This document shows positions 1 to 9,362 of a DNA stretch of 64,000 nucleotides, piece after piece. Each line of letters starts with the position of its first letter. Within the stretch, counting starts at the first letter, position 1. The notes beneath the pieces are model-generated. The model was not told where the DNA came from, searched no databases, and saw only the letters and a list, made by a program, of their open reading frames with translations. The position numbers were made by a program, and so were the translations under genes. Source of the DNA: an uncultured Oscillospiraceae bacterium (GTDB taxonomy: Bacteria > Bacillota > Clostridia > Oscillospirales > Oscillospiraceae); assembly GCA_934646185.1 (NCBI GenBank), contig CAKUEH010000001.1, forward strand, positions 124,001-188,000. Direction: 5' to 3'.

Positions 1-429
1 GATCAATCGGTCGATGATCTCCTTGGAGGCAGAAAAGCCGCCGTCCATGTAGCTTGCCGCGATCACGGATTCCATAGCGTCGGAGACGATGGAATCGCGT
101 TTGCGGCCTCCGCCGTGCTCCTCGCCGTGGCCGAGCAGCAGAAAGCTGCCAAGCCGGATCGTGCCCGCGGCACGGGCGAGATTCTTTTCACAGACAAGGT
201 CGGCACGAATGCGCGTCAGCTCGCCCTCCGGCTTGTCCGGGAAGCTCCGATACAGGTAATCCGCCACGACGAAGCCGAGGATCGAATCGCCCAGAAATTC
301 CAGACGTTCGTTGTCGCGCAGACCGCGCTCGCGGTTTTCATTGGCATAGGAGCTGTGCGTCAGCGCGTTTTCGAGAATGCTCTTGTCCCGGAACGTGTAG
401 CCCAGCCCGGCTTCCAGTTCACTCAGCAT
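1..429 (-). CDS. rnc: Ribonuclease III, C-terminal part outside window
   Basis: Double-strand-specific endoribonuclease that processes rRNA precursors. The first 143 residues are present and the gene runs off the left edge, so the dsRNA-binding domain is missing from view. The N-terminus reads MLSELEAGLGYTF and is followed by THSSYANE and the signature catalytic motif NERLEFLGDSILG; a second acidic region follows near DAMESVIAA. The start is the ATG at 429, which overlaps the plsX stop by 11 bp, implying translational coupling. No acpP gene lies between plsX and rnc, unlike many Firmicutes. Confidence 0.95.
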   Translation of the reverse strand, partial: MLSELEAGLGYTFRDKSILENALTHSSYANENRERGLRDNERLEFLGDSILGFVVADYLYRSFPDKPEGELTRIRADLVCEKNLARAAGTIRLGSFLLLGHGEEHGGGRKRDSIVSDAMESVIAASYMDGGFSASKEIIDRLI

Positions 430-1459
430 GTTGATACTCCTTTGGTATGACCATATGATCCATATTTGCCGCCAGCGTCGCGGCCACGTCTGCCTCTACA
501 GCCCCAATGGCCTGCCGGATGGCGTTGCGGATGGCCAGCGCATCGGACGAGCCGTGCGCCTTGATCACAGGCTTGCTCAGGCCGATGAGAGCCGTGCCGC
601 CCGTCTCGCGGTAGTCCATTTTTTTCTTGAACGCCTTGACGCCGTCCATGCACAAAAGCGCCGCCAGCTTGGTAAGTACATTTTTCTTGAACATGTCCTT
701 CATCATGGAGGCCATGAAAAGCGCCGTGCCCTCGATCCCCTTGAGCAAAATATTGCCCGAGAAACCGTCGGCCACGACCACGTCCGCGCCGCCCAGCGGC
801 ACGTCGCGCGCTTCAATGTTGCCGGTAAAATTGATCGCACCGGCCTCGCCCGCCTGCTTTAAAAGCGGATAGACAGCCTTTTGCAGCTCGCCGCCCTTGG
901 AGTCCTCCGCGCCGATGTTTAAAAGCGCGACGCGAGGATTCCGGATGCCCAGCACCTTTTCAGCGTAATACGAGCCCATGAACGCGAACTGCAGCAAAAA
1001 TTCCGGCGTACAATCAGCCGTCGCACCGCAGTCGATGAGCACAGCTTCCCCGCCGGATTTCGTCGGGATCTGCGGTGCCATGGCTGCGCGGCGGATGCCC
1101 TTGACGCGCCGGACGGTCAGCGTAGCGGCGGAGAGCAGCGCGCCGGTCGAACCCGCGGAGACGAATGCGTCTCCGCCGCCCTCCTTCAGCATATTCAGTC
1201 CCACGACCATGCTGGAATCTTTTTTCTTTTTTACGACCGTCGCCGGATCGTCGTGCATATCGACGACGTCGTCCGCGTTGGCGATCTCCACACCCTTGGG
1301 CAGCGTTTCGATGCCCTGATCCTTCAGCGCCCGCAAGATCGCCTCGCCGCGTCCGACCAGCACGACCTCACAGCCGAAGTCCTTCGCCGCCTGGATCGCG
1401 CCCATCGCGATCTGGTCAGGGGCATTGTCGCCGCCCATGGCGTCTACCAGAATTCTCAT
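419..1459 (-). CDS. plsX: Phosphate acyltransferase PlsX
   Basis: Makes acyl-phosphate from acyl-ACP and inorganic phosphate, the first step of the PlsX/PlsY route to phosphatidic acid; a peripheral membrane enzyme. At 346 residues it has normal family length, with the typical start MRILVDAMGGDNAP, then a GSTGALL stretch and VADGFSGNILLK near the C-terminus. Its ATG overlaps the trmFO stop as ATGA, and its end overlaps rnc. It lies inside the long minus-strand block and is probably transcribed from far upstream. Confidence 0.96.
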   Translation of the reverse strand: MRILVDAMGGDNAPDQIAMGAIQAAKDFGCEVVLVGRGEAILRALKDQGIETLPKGVEIANADDVVDMHDDPATVVKKKKDSSMVVGLNMLKEGGGDAFVSAGSTGALLSAATLTVRRVKGIRRAAMAPQIPTKSGGEAVLIDCGATADCTPEFLLQFAFMGSYYAEKVLGIRNPRVALLNIGAEDSKGGELQKAVYPLLKQAGEAGAINFTGNIEARDVPLGGADVVVADGFSGNILLKGIEGTALFMASMMKDMFKKNVLTKLAALLCMDGVKAFKKKMDYRETGGTALIGLSKPVIKAHGSSDALAIRNAIRQAIGAVEADVAATLAANMDHMVIPKEYQHAE

Positions 1460-2769
1460 GTTGCTTCCTCCTGCCCTGTCATTTGATCGATGATCGCAAG
1501 CGACCGCTGTGCGATGGCGAGATTTTTGTTGGCCTTTCCCTTGACGCGATGGTCAAGCGGCGTCAGAATGCCGAAATTCACGTTCATCGGCTGGAACGAA
1601 ACGACGCTTTCATCGGAGATATAGGCCGCCAGCGCGCCGATGGCCGTCTCGCGCGGGAAATCAGGAAGCGGCTCGCCCCTGAGCTTCGCCGCCATACTGA
1701 CGCCCGCAAGATAGCCGGAGGCCGTCGATTCGACATACCCCTCGACCCCCGTCATCTGGCCCGCGAACGCGACCAGCGGATCGCGCCGGTCGGCATAGTA
1801 CCGGTCGAGCAGGCGTGGGGAATCAAGGAAGGTATTGCGGTGCATGACGCCGTAGCGGACGAATTCCGCGTCATGCAGCGCGGGGATCATGGAAAACACG
1901 TGCTTCTGCTCTGGAAATTTCAGATGCGTCTGGAATCCGACGATGTTATAAACGGAGCCTGCGGCGTTGTCCTTGCGCAGCTGCACGACGGCATACGGCT
2001 CACGGCCCGTCTTCGGGTCTTTGAGGCCGACGGGCTTCAGCGGGCCGTAGCGCAGCGTATCGACGCCGCGCCGGGCCATGACCTCAACAGGCATGCAGCC
2101 CTCGAAGACATGCTTGTCCTCGAATCCGTGCACCGGTGCTTCCTCCGCCGCTTTCAGCGCCTCGACAAAGGCGAGGTATTCGTCCTTATCCATCGCGCAG
2201 TTGACATAATCTGCTTCTCCCCGATCGTACCGGGACGCGAACCACGCCTTGTCCATGTCGATGGATGAAAAGGTCACGAGCGGCGCGGCGGCGTCGAAGA
2301 AGCTCATGTATTCCTGTCCGCCGAAATAGCGCTGGATTGCGGCGCTCATCGCGTCGGAGGTCAGCGGGCCGGTCGCAACGATAACGGGGCCGGTCGGAAC
2401 CTCGTCCGCCTCCGCCTCCGCAACGGTGATGTTGGGGTGCGACCGGATCTTCTCCGTCACCATGCCGGAAAAGCCGTAGCGATCGACGGCCAGCGCGCCG
2501 CCCGCCTCCACACGGTTTGCCTCCGCGCAGGTCAGGATCAGACTGTGCAGCCGCCGCAGCTCTTCTTTTAAAAGGCCGACGGCGTTTTCCAGCCGGTCGC
2601 CGCGCAGGGAGTTGGAGCAGACGAGCTCCGCAAAATCCGCGCAGTGGTGCGCAGGTGTCATTTTGTGCGGCTTCATTTCCGTCAGCGTCACATGAATGCC
2701 GCGCTCGGCCAGCTGCCACGCGGCCTCGCAGCCTGCGAGGCCAGCGCCGATCACTTTCACTTCCAGCAT
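1456..2769 (-). CDS. trmFO: Folate/FAD-dependent tRNA m5U54 methyltransferase TrmFO
   Basis: Forms 5-methyluridine at tRNA position 54 using methylenetetrahydrofolate and FADH2. At 437 residues it is full length for the family. The N-terminal FAD-binding motif VIGAGLAGCEAA and the conserved stretches TEMKPHKMTPAHH and ELVCSNSLRGD are visible; the C-terminal half holds TGVEGYVESTASG. It starts 26 bp after the topA stop and overlaps plsX by 4 bp. The product is a GidA-like flavoprotein, but the family-specific motifs separate it from MnmG. Confidence 0.96.
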   Translation of the reverse strand: MLEVKVIGAGLAGCEAAWQLAERGIHVTLTEMKPHKMTPAHHCADFAELVCSNSLRGDRLENAVGLLKEELRRLHSLILTCAEANRVEAGGALAVDRYGFSGMVTEKIRSHPNITVAEAEADEVPTGPVIVATGPLTSDAMSAAIQRYFGGQEYMSFFDAAAPLVTFSSIDMDKAWFASRYDRGEADYVNCAMDKDEYLAFVEALKAAEEAPVHGFEDKHVFEGCMPVEVMARRGVDTLRYGPLKPVGLKDPKTGREPYAVVQLRKDNAAGSVYNIVGFQTHLKFPEQKHVFSMIPALHDAEFVRYGVMHRNTFLDSPRLLDRYYADRRDPLVAFAGQMTGVEGYVESTASGYLAGVSMAAKLRGEPLPDFPRETAIGALAAYISDESVVSFQPMNVNFGILTPLDHRVKGKANKNLAIAQRSLAIIDQMTGQEEAT

Positions 2770-2795
2770 GTCGGGGCGTCCTTTCTATCTCTGTA

Positions 2796-5162
2796 TCAGA
2801 ACGGAAGATCCTCTTCCGGCTCAGTCTTTTTGGCGGGCTTTTTTGCCGCCGTCTTCTTTGCGGCGGGCTTTTTTGCGGCGGGCTTTTTTGCCGCTGCTTT
2901 TTTGGCGGCAGGCTTCTTGGCAGCCGTCTTAGTTGCCGTTTTTTTTGCTGCCGGTTTCTTCGCGGCTTTTTTCTCTTCCGCCTGCTTCTGTGCAGCTTCG
3001 GCTGCAGCCTCGGCGTTCGATTCCGCAGTCGCGGCCTCGCCGGAGGCGGTGGACTTGCGGCGATAGCCGCGCTTATCCTCCGGCAGGAAGTTGGAGCACT
3101 CGGGATTCGCGCAGAACGGCTTCATCGCGCCCTTGCCGGAGCGCTTGAACATCGTCTGTCCGCAGACCGGGCAGTCCTGATCGGTCGGTACGTCCCAGGT
3201 CATGAAGCCGCAGGCCGCGCCGCGCTCACAGGCGTAATAGGCGTAGCCGCGCTTGCTCTTTCGCTTCAGGATCGTACTGCCGCACTTCGGGCAGCGGCCC
3301 GGCATTTTTTCCGTAATGGGCTTGGTGAATTTGCATTCCGGATAGCCGGGACAGGCGAGGAATTTGCCAAAGCGGCTCGTCTTTACAACGAGGTTCCGGC
3401 CGCAGATCTCACACTTTTCGTCCGAGATCTCATCCGGCACCTTGAGCCGGGTGTCCTTGAGCGCTTCCTCTGCGTCGAGCATTTCCTGATGGAAGCCGGT
3501 ATAGAATTCCTCCAGAACGCTCTTCCAGCGGCGCTGACCTGCCTCGACTTGGTCGAGTTGCTTTTCCATGTCGGCGGTGAATTCAACGCTGATGATATTG
3601 GGGAAGCGATCCATCATCAGGCCGTTGACCACCTCGCCGAGCTTCGTCGGCGAGAGCTTTTTGTCGGTCTTGACGACGTATTCGCGATCCTGGATCGTGG
3701 CGATGATCGCCGCGTAGGTCGACGGGCGGCCAACGCCCTTTTCCTCCATCGCGCGCACCAGAGATGCCTCTGTATACCGCGCGGGCGGCTGTGTGAAGTG
3801 CTGCTGCTTATCAAATCCGGAGGCCGTGAGCGCTTCGCCGGGAGCGAGGTCGGGCAGCGGAGAATCGAGCTTTTCCTGCTCGTCGTCGCGGCCTTCCTCG
3901 TAGATGGCGGTAAAGCCGGAGAATTTCATGCTCTGGTGGGTCGCGCGGAAGACATGGCTGCCGCAGGCGGCTTCGATCGCCGTCACGTCATACAGGGCGT
4001 TGGTCATCTGGGACGCAATGAAGCGGCTCCAGATGAGCTTATAGAGCCGGTACTGCTCCTTAGTCAGATCGTGCTCGACCGCCTCGGGATAGAGCGCGAC
4101 ATTTGACGGGCGGATGGCCTCATGCGCGTCCTGCGCGCCGGATTTCGGCTTGTATCGGCGGGGCTCGCTGTAATACGCGGCACCGTAGCGGCTGCGGATC
4201 GCGTCGCCCGCGGCGGCCAGCGCCTCTTCGGAAATACGCAGAGAGTCGGTACGCATGTAGGTGATGAGACCGACGGAGCCCTCACCGGAGATCTCCACGC
4301 CCTCATAGAGCTGCTGCGCGATCATCATTGTGCGGCGCGGGGTCATGTTGAGCTTGCGGGACGCTTCCTGTTGGAGCGTCGACGTGATGAAGGGCGGCGC
4401 AGGAGTCCGCTTTTTTTCCGACTTTTTCACGCCGGTCACGGTGAACGGCTGTCCTTCCAGCGCGTCCAGCACGGACTGCACATCCTGCTCGCTCGCAAGC
4501 TCGCGCTTCTGCGGATCGCCGTAGTAGTGTGCGGTAAAGCTGCCGGCCTTGCCGACACGGTTCAGATTCACGTCCAGCGTCCAGTATTCCTGCGGGACAA
4601 AGGCCCGGATCTCATTTTCCCGGTCGACGACCAGCCGGGTCGCGACCGACTGCACGCGGCCGGCCGACAACCCCTTGCGGATCTTCTTCCAGAGTAAGGG
4701 GCTCAGCTGATAGCCGACGATACGGTCGAGCACGCGGCGCGCCTGCTGCGCGTCAACGAGATTCTGATCGATGGGACGCGGGTGCTGGATGGATTCCTGC
4801 ACGACGTTGCGCGTGATCTCGTTGAAGGTCACGCGGTACGTCTCATCGTCCGGGATGTTCAGCAGATATTTCAAATGCCAGGAAATCGCTTCGCCCTCGC
4901 GGTCCGGGTCAGTTGCGAGATAGATGCGGCCGGAGCCCTTCGCAGCCTTGCGCAGATCCGCGATGATGTCTTCCTTTCCCTTGAGCGGCTGGTATTCCGG
5001 CTCAAAATCATGCTCGATATCCACGCTCATCGTGCTCTTCGGCAGATCACGCAGGTGTCCCATGCTGGCCTTGACCTGATAGTCGGGGCCGAGATATTTT
5101 CCGATGGTTTTGGCCTTCGAGGGAGACTCCACGATGACCAGATTCTGTTTTGCGTTCGGCAT
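2796..5162 (-). CDS. topA: DNA topoisomerase I (type IA)
   Basis: Relaxes negatively supercoiled DNA. The start is the ATG giving MPNAKQNLVIVESPSKAK, preceded by GGAGGC, rather than an upstream ATG 60 bp earlier; this gives 788 residues. The TOPRIM domain covers about residues 7-120 and contains the acidic ATDPDREGEAISWHL motif. The active-site tyrosine is Y302 in GLITYMRTDS. Two to three topoisomerase zinc fingers (CEICGRN, CPKCGS, CPVCGQ) follow. The last 60 residues are a repetitive Lys/Ala/Pro tail resembling histone H1, then an acidic EPEEDLPF end; such tails likely add nonspecific DNA binding. It lies 13 bp after dprA. Confidence 0.97.
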   Translation of the reverse strand: MPNAKQNLVIVESPSKAKTIGKYLGPDYQVKASMGHLRDLPKSTMSVDIEHDFEPEYQPLKGKEDIIADLRKAAKGSGRIYLATDPDREGEAISWHLKYLLNIPDDETYRVTFNEITRNVVQESIQHPRPIDQNLVDAQQARRVLDRIVGYQLSPLLWKKIRKGLSAGRVQSVATRLVVDRENEIRAFVPQEYWTLDVNLNRVGKAGSFTAHYYGDPQKRELASEQDVQSVLDALEGQPFTVTGVKKSEKKRTPAPPFITSTLQQEASRKLNMTPRRTMMIAQQLYEGVEISGEGSVGLITYMRTDSLRISEEALAAAGDAIRSRYGAAYYSEPRRYKPKSGAQDAHEAIRPSNVALYPEAVEHDLTKEQYRLYKLIWSRFIASQMTNALYDVTAIEAACGSHVFRATHQSMKFSGFTAIYEEGRDDEQEKLDSPLPDLAPGEALTASGFDKQQHFTQPPARYTEASLVRAMEEKGVGRPSTYAAIIATIQDREYVVKTDKKLSPTKLGEVVNGLMMDRFPNIISVEFTADMEKQLDQVEAGQRRWKSVLEEFYTGFHQEMLDAEEALKDTRLKVPDEISDEKCEICGRNLVVKTSRFGKFLACPGYPECKFTKPITEKMPGRCPKCGSTILKRKSKRGYAYYACERGAACGFMTWDVPTDQDCPVCGQTMFKRSGKGAMKPFCANPECSNFLPEDKRGYRRKSTASGEAATAESNAEAAAEAAQKQAEEKKAAKKPAAKKTATKTAAKKPAAKKAAAKKPAAKKPAAKKTAAKKPAKKTEPEEDLPF

Positions 5163-5175
5163 AGATGCCTCCATG

Positions 5176-6390
5176 TTATTTTTTCGCCAGCTCATAATAC
5201 CGGGCCGGCAGCCGCTTGACAAAGCCCTTGACCTCCAGCAGCGTCAGTGCAGACAGCACCCGTCCGGCAGGCAGCTGTGTTTCGTCGATCATCCGGTCGA
5301 CCGGCTGCTTTCCGGACTCCAGCTGCCGGAGAACGGCGGCCTCGTCGGCAGATACGCGCGGCAAAATTTCCTGTACGTCAATATAAGCCCTGTTTTCCTG
5401 CTTGTCAACGGCTTTTGTGTCAGTTTTTTCCGGATCAGACGAAGTTTCCGCCACAACAAGGTTTTCCTTCGTCTCCTGCGGGCCGAGCGTCATGGGGCCG
5501 AGCGGCTTCTGGCGCAGCGGCAGCTCCGGGTAGAGATAGGTATATTCCTGCAGCACATCCCAGCCCTCGGCGATCAGGATCGCGCCCTCCTTGAGCAGCT
5601 GGATGTTTCCTTCGCAGGTCGGGTTTCCGAGGTTTCCGGGCAGTGTGAACACGTCTCTGCCCTGTTCGAGCGCGTGGCGGGCGGTGATGAGCGCGCCGCT
5701 CTTTTTCGGTGCCTCCACAACGACGGAGCCGAGCGAAAGGCCGCTCAGGATCCGGTTCCGGGACGGAAAATGCTCCGGCAGCGGCGGCGTTCCGGGCGGA
5801 AGCTCACTGATGACGCAGCCGTGGGTACGAAGATCTTCAAACAGACTTCGGTTCATAGCCGGATAATCCACATCCACGCCGCAGGCAAACACGGCCACGG
5901 GCGGCGTACCGGAGGATACGGCGCCTCGCAGCGCCATGGTGTCGATCCCGGCCGCGCCGCCGGAAACGACGATCGCGCCGTATCGGCCAAGCTCATAGCC
6001 CAGTCGCTTGGCCTGAAGAAGCCCATACGCGGAGGCCTTGCGCGTGCCGACCATGGCGATGACGGGCTCCGCGTCAAAATCCGGGAAAACGCCTTGATAA
6101 TACAATACGAGCGGCGCATCGTCAATGTTTTTGAGACGGTTCGGGTAAGCGGCGTCCTGAAAGGTCAGGATCCGGATCATTTTACGGTAGCATTGCTGCA
6201 GGATCTGCCGTGCGGGCGCAAGCTCTTTATCCGCGAGCGAGGCGCGGCCCTCCGGGCGGAGCTCCTGCGGGTAATCGCTCTCCGCGGCGCAGTAGACCGC
6301 CTCGGGCGTCCCGAACTGCTCCAGAAGCGCGCGGAGCCCGCGCACGCCGACCCCTCTGCGTCCGGTCAGCCACAGCCAGTATTCCAGCAT
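5176..6390 (-). CDS. dprA: DNA-processing protein DprA (Smf)
   Basis: Binds incoming single-stranded DNA and loads RecA during transformation. The start is the ATG giving MLEYWLWLTGRRG with AGAGGG upstream (404 residues); an ATG-initiated extension reaching 6594 is unsupported because it runs into the methyltransferase gene. The Rossmann-like DNA-binding core is seen as MVGTRKASAYG, VSGGAAGIDTMA, PSRNRILSGLS and the late GNLGNPTCEGN. The C-terminal about 60 residues resemble the winged-helix DprA extension. It sits in the common dprA-topA-trmFO arrangement. Confidence 0.96.
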   Translation of the reverse strand: MLEYWLWLTGRRGVGVRGLRALLEQFGTPEAVYCAAESDYPQELRPEGRASLADKELAPARQILQQCYRKMIRILTFQDAAYPNRLKNIDDAPLVLYYQGVFPDFDAEPVIAMVGTRKASAYGLLQAKRLGYELGRYGAIVVSGGAAGIDTMALRGAVSSGTPPVAVFACGVDVDYPAMNRSLFEDLRTHGCVISELPPGTPPLPEHFPSRNRILSGLSLGSVVVEAPKKSGALITARHALEQGRDVFTLPGNLGNPTCEGNIQLLKEGAILIAEGWDVLQEYTYLYPELPLRQKPLGPMTLGPQETKENLVVAETSSDPEKTDTKAVDKQENRAYIDVQEILPRVSADEAAVLRQLESGKQPVDRMIDETQLPAGRVLSALTLLEVKGFVKRLPARYYELAKK

Positions 6391-6434
6391 AAAAATCCCT
6401 CTGTCTTTCTCGGATTTTTTATATGATCTATGCC

Positions 6435-7184
6435 TCAGCGCTTCATCTGCCACAGGGCGATCGTCGCTGCGACCGCCGCGTTCAAAGACTCGCATCGGGG
6501 CGACATGGGAATAATGATCTTCTGATCCGCCGCGTCCAACAGCGCCTGACAGATCCCCTGCCCCTCGCTGCCGATGACGACTGCCGCGGCGCACAGATCT
6601 GTCTGGCGCAGATCGACGGCATCGGAGGACATGGCGGTCGCGAGGAGCGGAATATTCTGCTCCCGGCAGGCATCGACGGCCTGTGCCCGTGTCATGCTGA
6701 CCGGTTGGGTGCGGAACACCGCGCCCATGGAGGCGCGAACCGTCTTGGGATTATAGGCGTCTGCACAGCCGTCCAGCAGCACGGCCGGGATCTCCAGCGC
6801 GTCCGCCGTGCGGAGGATCGTGCCGAGATTGCCGGGATCCTGAATGCCGTCCAGCAAAAGCGTCCCGGGTACGAGCGCGGCGGTCTTTTTTTCCGGCAGA
6901 CGGCACAGGAAGATCGCGCCCTGCGGCGCATCCATCAGGGAAACAGACTGCATGACATCTTTGGGAACACGGACGACGCGGACGAAATCCGGAAGTTTAC
7001 ATAATTTAACATTTTCTTCCGCGATCACCGTATGCAGTCCCGGATACCAGCGGGCAGCCTCGGCCAGCAGCTTCACGCCGTCGGCGGCGAACTCGCCGCT
7101 CTTTTCCCGGTAGGCACGTGAGGTAAGCAGCTTTTTCGTATGCGCCAGAAGCGGGTTCCGGCGGCTTGTGATCCGCTGCTCCAT
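6435..7184 (-). CDS. TrmH/SpoU-family RNA 2'-O-methyltransferase
   Basis: SAM-dependent methyltransferase that probably modifies ribose in rRNA or tRNA. It shows the N-terminal substrate-binding region ITSRRNPLLAHTKKLL and the SPOUT knot motifs DGIQDPGNLGTILRTADA, VIGSEGQGI and IPMSPRCESLNAAVA. The ATG at 7184 overlaps the ktrA stop by one base (TGATG); a GTG one codon upstream is the alternative. It resembles the RlmB/TsnR group, but the exact target nucleotide cannot be read from sequence. Confidence 0.9.
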   Translation of the reverse strand: MEQRITSRRNPLLAHTKKLLTSRAYREKSGEFAADGVKLLAEAARWYPGLHTVIAEENVKLCKLPDFVRVVRVPKDVMQSVSLMDAPQGAIFLCRLPEKKTAALVPGTLLLDGIQDPGNLGTILRTADALEIPAVLLDGCADAYNPKTVRASMGAVFRTQPVSMTRAQAVDACREQNIPLLATAMSSDAVDLRQTDLCAAAVVIGSEGQGICQALLDAADQKIIIPMSPRCESLNAAVAATIALWQMKR

Positions 7185-7831
7185 CACGGCTTCACCTTTG
7201 CGAGCCGGTCGTTCTCGCCGAGCAAAACGAGCGTGATGTGATCATTCAGCGGGCGGTTCGCGTCCAGCGTGACATGTACCTTGCCGTTTTCCCGCACGGC
7301 AATGACGTTCACGCCATATTTTGCACGGATATCCAGCTCACGGATGCTCTTGCCGCACCACTCGGGCGGCGTCTGCAGCTCGGCGATGCCGCAGTCCGGC
7401 GAAAGCTCGATAAAATCCAGAATACTCGATGAGGTCAGCGACTGCGCCAGCTTAATGCCGGACTCACGCTCCGGAACGACGACATGATCCGCGCCGATCT
7501 TTTCCAGCGCGCGGCGCTGCGTTTCGTCGGTGGCCTTGCAGACGACGGTCTGCACGCCCAGCTCCTTAAGGTTCAGCGTCGCGACGACGCTCGTGGCCAG
7601 ATCGCCGCCGATGGCGACGACGGCGCAGTCATAATTCCGCACGCCGAGCGCGCGCAGCGCGTCTTCGTCCCGCGCGTCACATACAGCAGCACAGGTGACT
7701 TTACTTTCTATCTTCTGTACAAGCTCCGGATGCAGATCGATGGCCAGCACCTCGCTGCCAAGCTCATACAGCCGCTGTGCGACCGCGCTGCCGAAGCGTC
7801 CGAGTCCAATTACAATATATGTTTTTTTCAT
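7184..7831 (-). CDS. ktrA: KtrA-type regulatory subunit of potassium uptake system
   Basis: Cytosolic RCK protein that gates the KtrB potassium channel/transporter in response to bound nucleotide. The N-terminal Rossmann motif is VIGLGRFGSAVAQ with a downstream acidic residue in EVLAIDLHPE; the C-terminal RCK_C domain covers about residues 135-215. The length of 215 matches KtrA/KtrC. It follows ktrB by 18 bp in the same operon, so both subunits are made together. Confidence 0.93.
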   Translation of the reverse strand: MKKTYIVIGLGRFGSAVAQRLYELGSEVLAIDLHPELVQKIESKVTCAAVCDARDEDALRALGVRNYDCAVVAIGGDLATSVVATLNLKELGVQTVVCKATDETQRRALEKIGADHVVVPERESGIKLAQSLTSSSILDFIELSPDCGIAELQTPPEWCGKSIRELDIRAKYGVNVIAVRENGKVHVTLDANRPLNDHITLVLLGENDRLAKVKP

Positions 7832-7849
7832 GGTATTACTCCCCCCTGT

Positions 7850-9220
7850 TCAGCCGATCATGATTTTTGTTTCCGCATAACTGACGCGCTCTTCGGCGCG
7901 GTCAGCCGCCATAAAACCGACGCTGATGGTCATGATCCCGAGCCGCCCGAAAAACATGAACACGATCAGGACCAGCTGCGATGCGACGCACAGCGAGCTT
8001 GTGATGCCCGTCGTCAGACCGACGGTGCAGAGGGCGGAGATCGTCTCATACAATGCGTTTTCCAGACTCACGTGATCAGCCACGCTTAAAAACGCTGCGC
8101 CGAGGCCGGACAGCAGCAAGACCAGGATAAACAGCGCGGAAGCGTTTGCGATCGCCTGCTGCGGGATCCGGCGCTTCATGATCTGCACGCTTGTCCGTCC
8201 CCGTGCCGTCGACCAGGCGGCAAGTAAAATCACGCCGACCGTCACGGTCTTGACGCCGCCCGCTGTCGAGCCGGACGAGCCGCCGACGAGCATCAGAAAG
8301 TCCGCCACGGCCTTTGACACATCGGACAGCGCGTTCTGATCAAAGGTCACAAAGCCCGCCGTGCGGAGCGTGACCGACTGGAAAAGCGCGGCCATCAGCT
8401 TCTGCGGTGTCGTAAAGCTGCCGAGCGTGCCTGGATTGTTCCACTCGAGCGCGGCAAAAAGTCCCGCGCCGCCGAAGATCAGAACTGTTGTGATGATGAT
8501 GACCAGTCTCGTGTAGACGCTCATGCGAGAAAAGCGGCGGTTGTGCCGGATATCGCCCCAGACGGCAAATCCGAGGCCGCCGATAATGATGAGCGCCATA
8601 ATGGTGAAATTCACGACCGGGTCTGCCGCATACCGGCAGAGGCTTCCGCCAACGTCTGTATCCGCGAGCACGTCGAAGCCCGCGTTGCAGAACGCGGAGA
8701 CGGAATGGAACACGCCGTACCACAGCGCCCTTCCAAACCCAAACTCCGGCAGGAAGCGGAAGAACAGAATGAGTGCGCCCGCGCCTTCCACTGCGGCTGT
8801 GCCGCGCAGGATATTGCGCACGAGGCTCACGATGCCGCTGTAGCTGTCGCTGCCGAGGGCCTGTGCCAGAAGCATGCGCTCCCGCAGACCGATCTTACGG
8901 CGGAGGGCAAAGAAAAACAGACACGCGATGGTCATAAAGCCGAGGCCGCCGATCTGAATGAGCAGCAGAATGACGACCTGACCGAACATGGCCCAATGTG
9001 TTCCGGTGTCAACACGGATGAGACCCGTCACGCAGGTCGCAGAGGTCGCGGTGAACAGGCTCGTCAAAAACGGCGTGGGTTCGCCGGAGCGCGACGCGGC
9101 GGGCAGACACAGAAGACCGGAACCAAGCAGAATAATGCCCAGAAACACAAGGACGATCAGCCGCCCCGGGCGCATGGAACGAAACGGCCTTCCGAGCCGC
9201 TGAAAAAACGATGAAACCAT
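7850..9220 (-). CDS. ktrB: KtrB-type potassium transporter (TrkH family)
   Basis: Polytopic membrane protein with four pore-loop repeats that imports potassium, probably sodium-coupled as in other KtrB proteins. Selectivity-filter-like segments are visible as TSATCVTGLIRVDTG, SVSAFCNAGFDVL, SVTLRTAGFVTFD and ALCTVGLTTGITS. The 456 residues match KtrB. It is the first gene after a strong promoter at 9255-9283 and is followed by ktrA. Confidence 0.94.
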   Translation of the reverse strand: MVSSFFQRLGRPFRSMRPGRLIVLVFLGIILLGSGLLCLPAASRSGEPTPFLTSLFTATSATCVTGLIRVDTGTHWAMFGQVVILLLIQIGGLGFMTIACLFFFALRRKIGLRERMLLAQALGSDSYSGIVSLVRNILRGTAAVEGAGALILFFRFLPEFGFGRALWYGVFHSVSAFCNAGFDVLADTDVGGSLCRYAADPVVNFTIMALIIIGGLGFAVWGDIRHNRRFSRMSVYTRLVIIITTVLIFGGAGLFAALEWNNPGTLGSFTTPQKLMAALFQSVTLRTAGFVTFDQNALSDVSKAVADFLMLVGGSSGSTAGGVKTVTVGVILLAAWSTARGRTSVQIMKRRIPQQAIANASALFILVLLLSGLGAAFLSVADHVSLENALYETISALCTVGLTTGITSSLCVASQLVLIVFMFFGRLGIMTISVGFMAADRAEERVSYAETKIMIG

Positions 9221-9254
9221 GGCAGAAAGCCGTCTCCTTTCTGGAATATACTAT

Positions 9255-9283
9255 ATTATAGTCAGAAGACGCACCGCCGTCAA
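9255..9283 (-). promoter_or_regulatory. Sigma-A promoter of the ktrB-ktrA block
   Basis: On the minus strand TTGACG (9283-9278) and a perfect TATAAT (9260-9255) are separated by 17 bp. The -10 lies 34 bp before the ktrB ATG. Gene spacing downstream is tight to rnc, so this may drive the eight-gene block. Confidence 0.8.
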
Positions 9284-9302
9284 GGAAAACCGCTTACCGG
9301 AC

Positions 9303-9331
9303 TTGTTTTGGTTGAAAAAACATGGTAAACT
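9303..9331 (+). promoter_or_regulatory. Possible promoter of the polysaccharide deacetylase gene
   Basis: TTGTTT and TAAACT are 17 bp apart, with the -10 about 31 bp before the ATG. Both hexamers are imperfect. Confidence 0.45.
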
Positions 9332-9362
9332 GATAAAAAGGAAACGGAAGGTGGTATTCTGA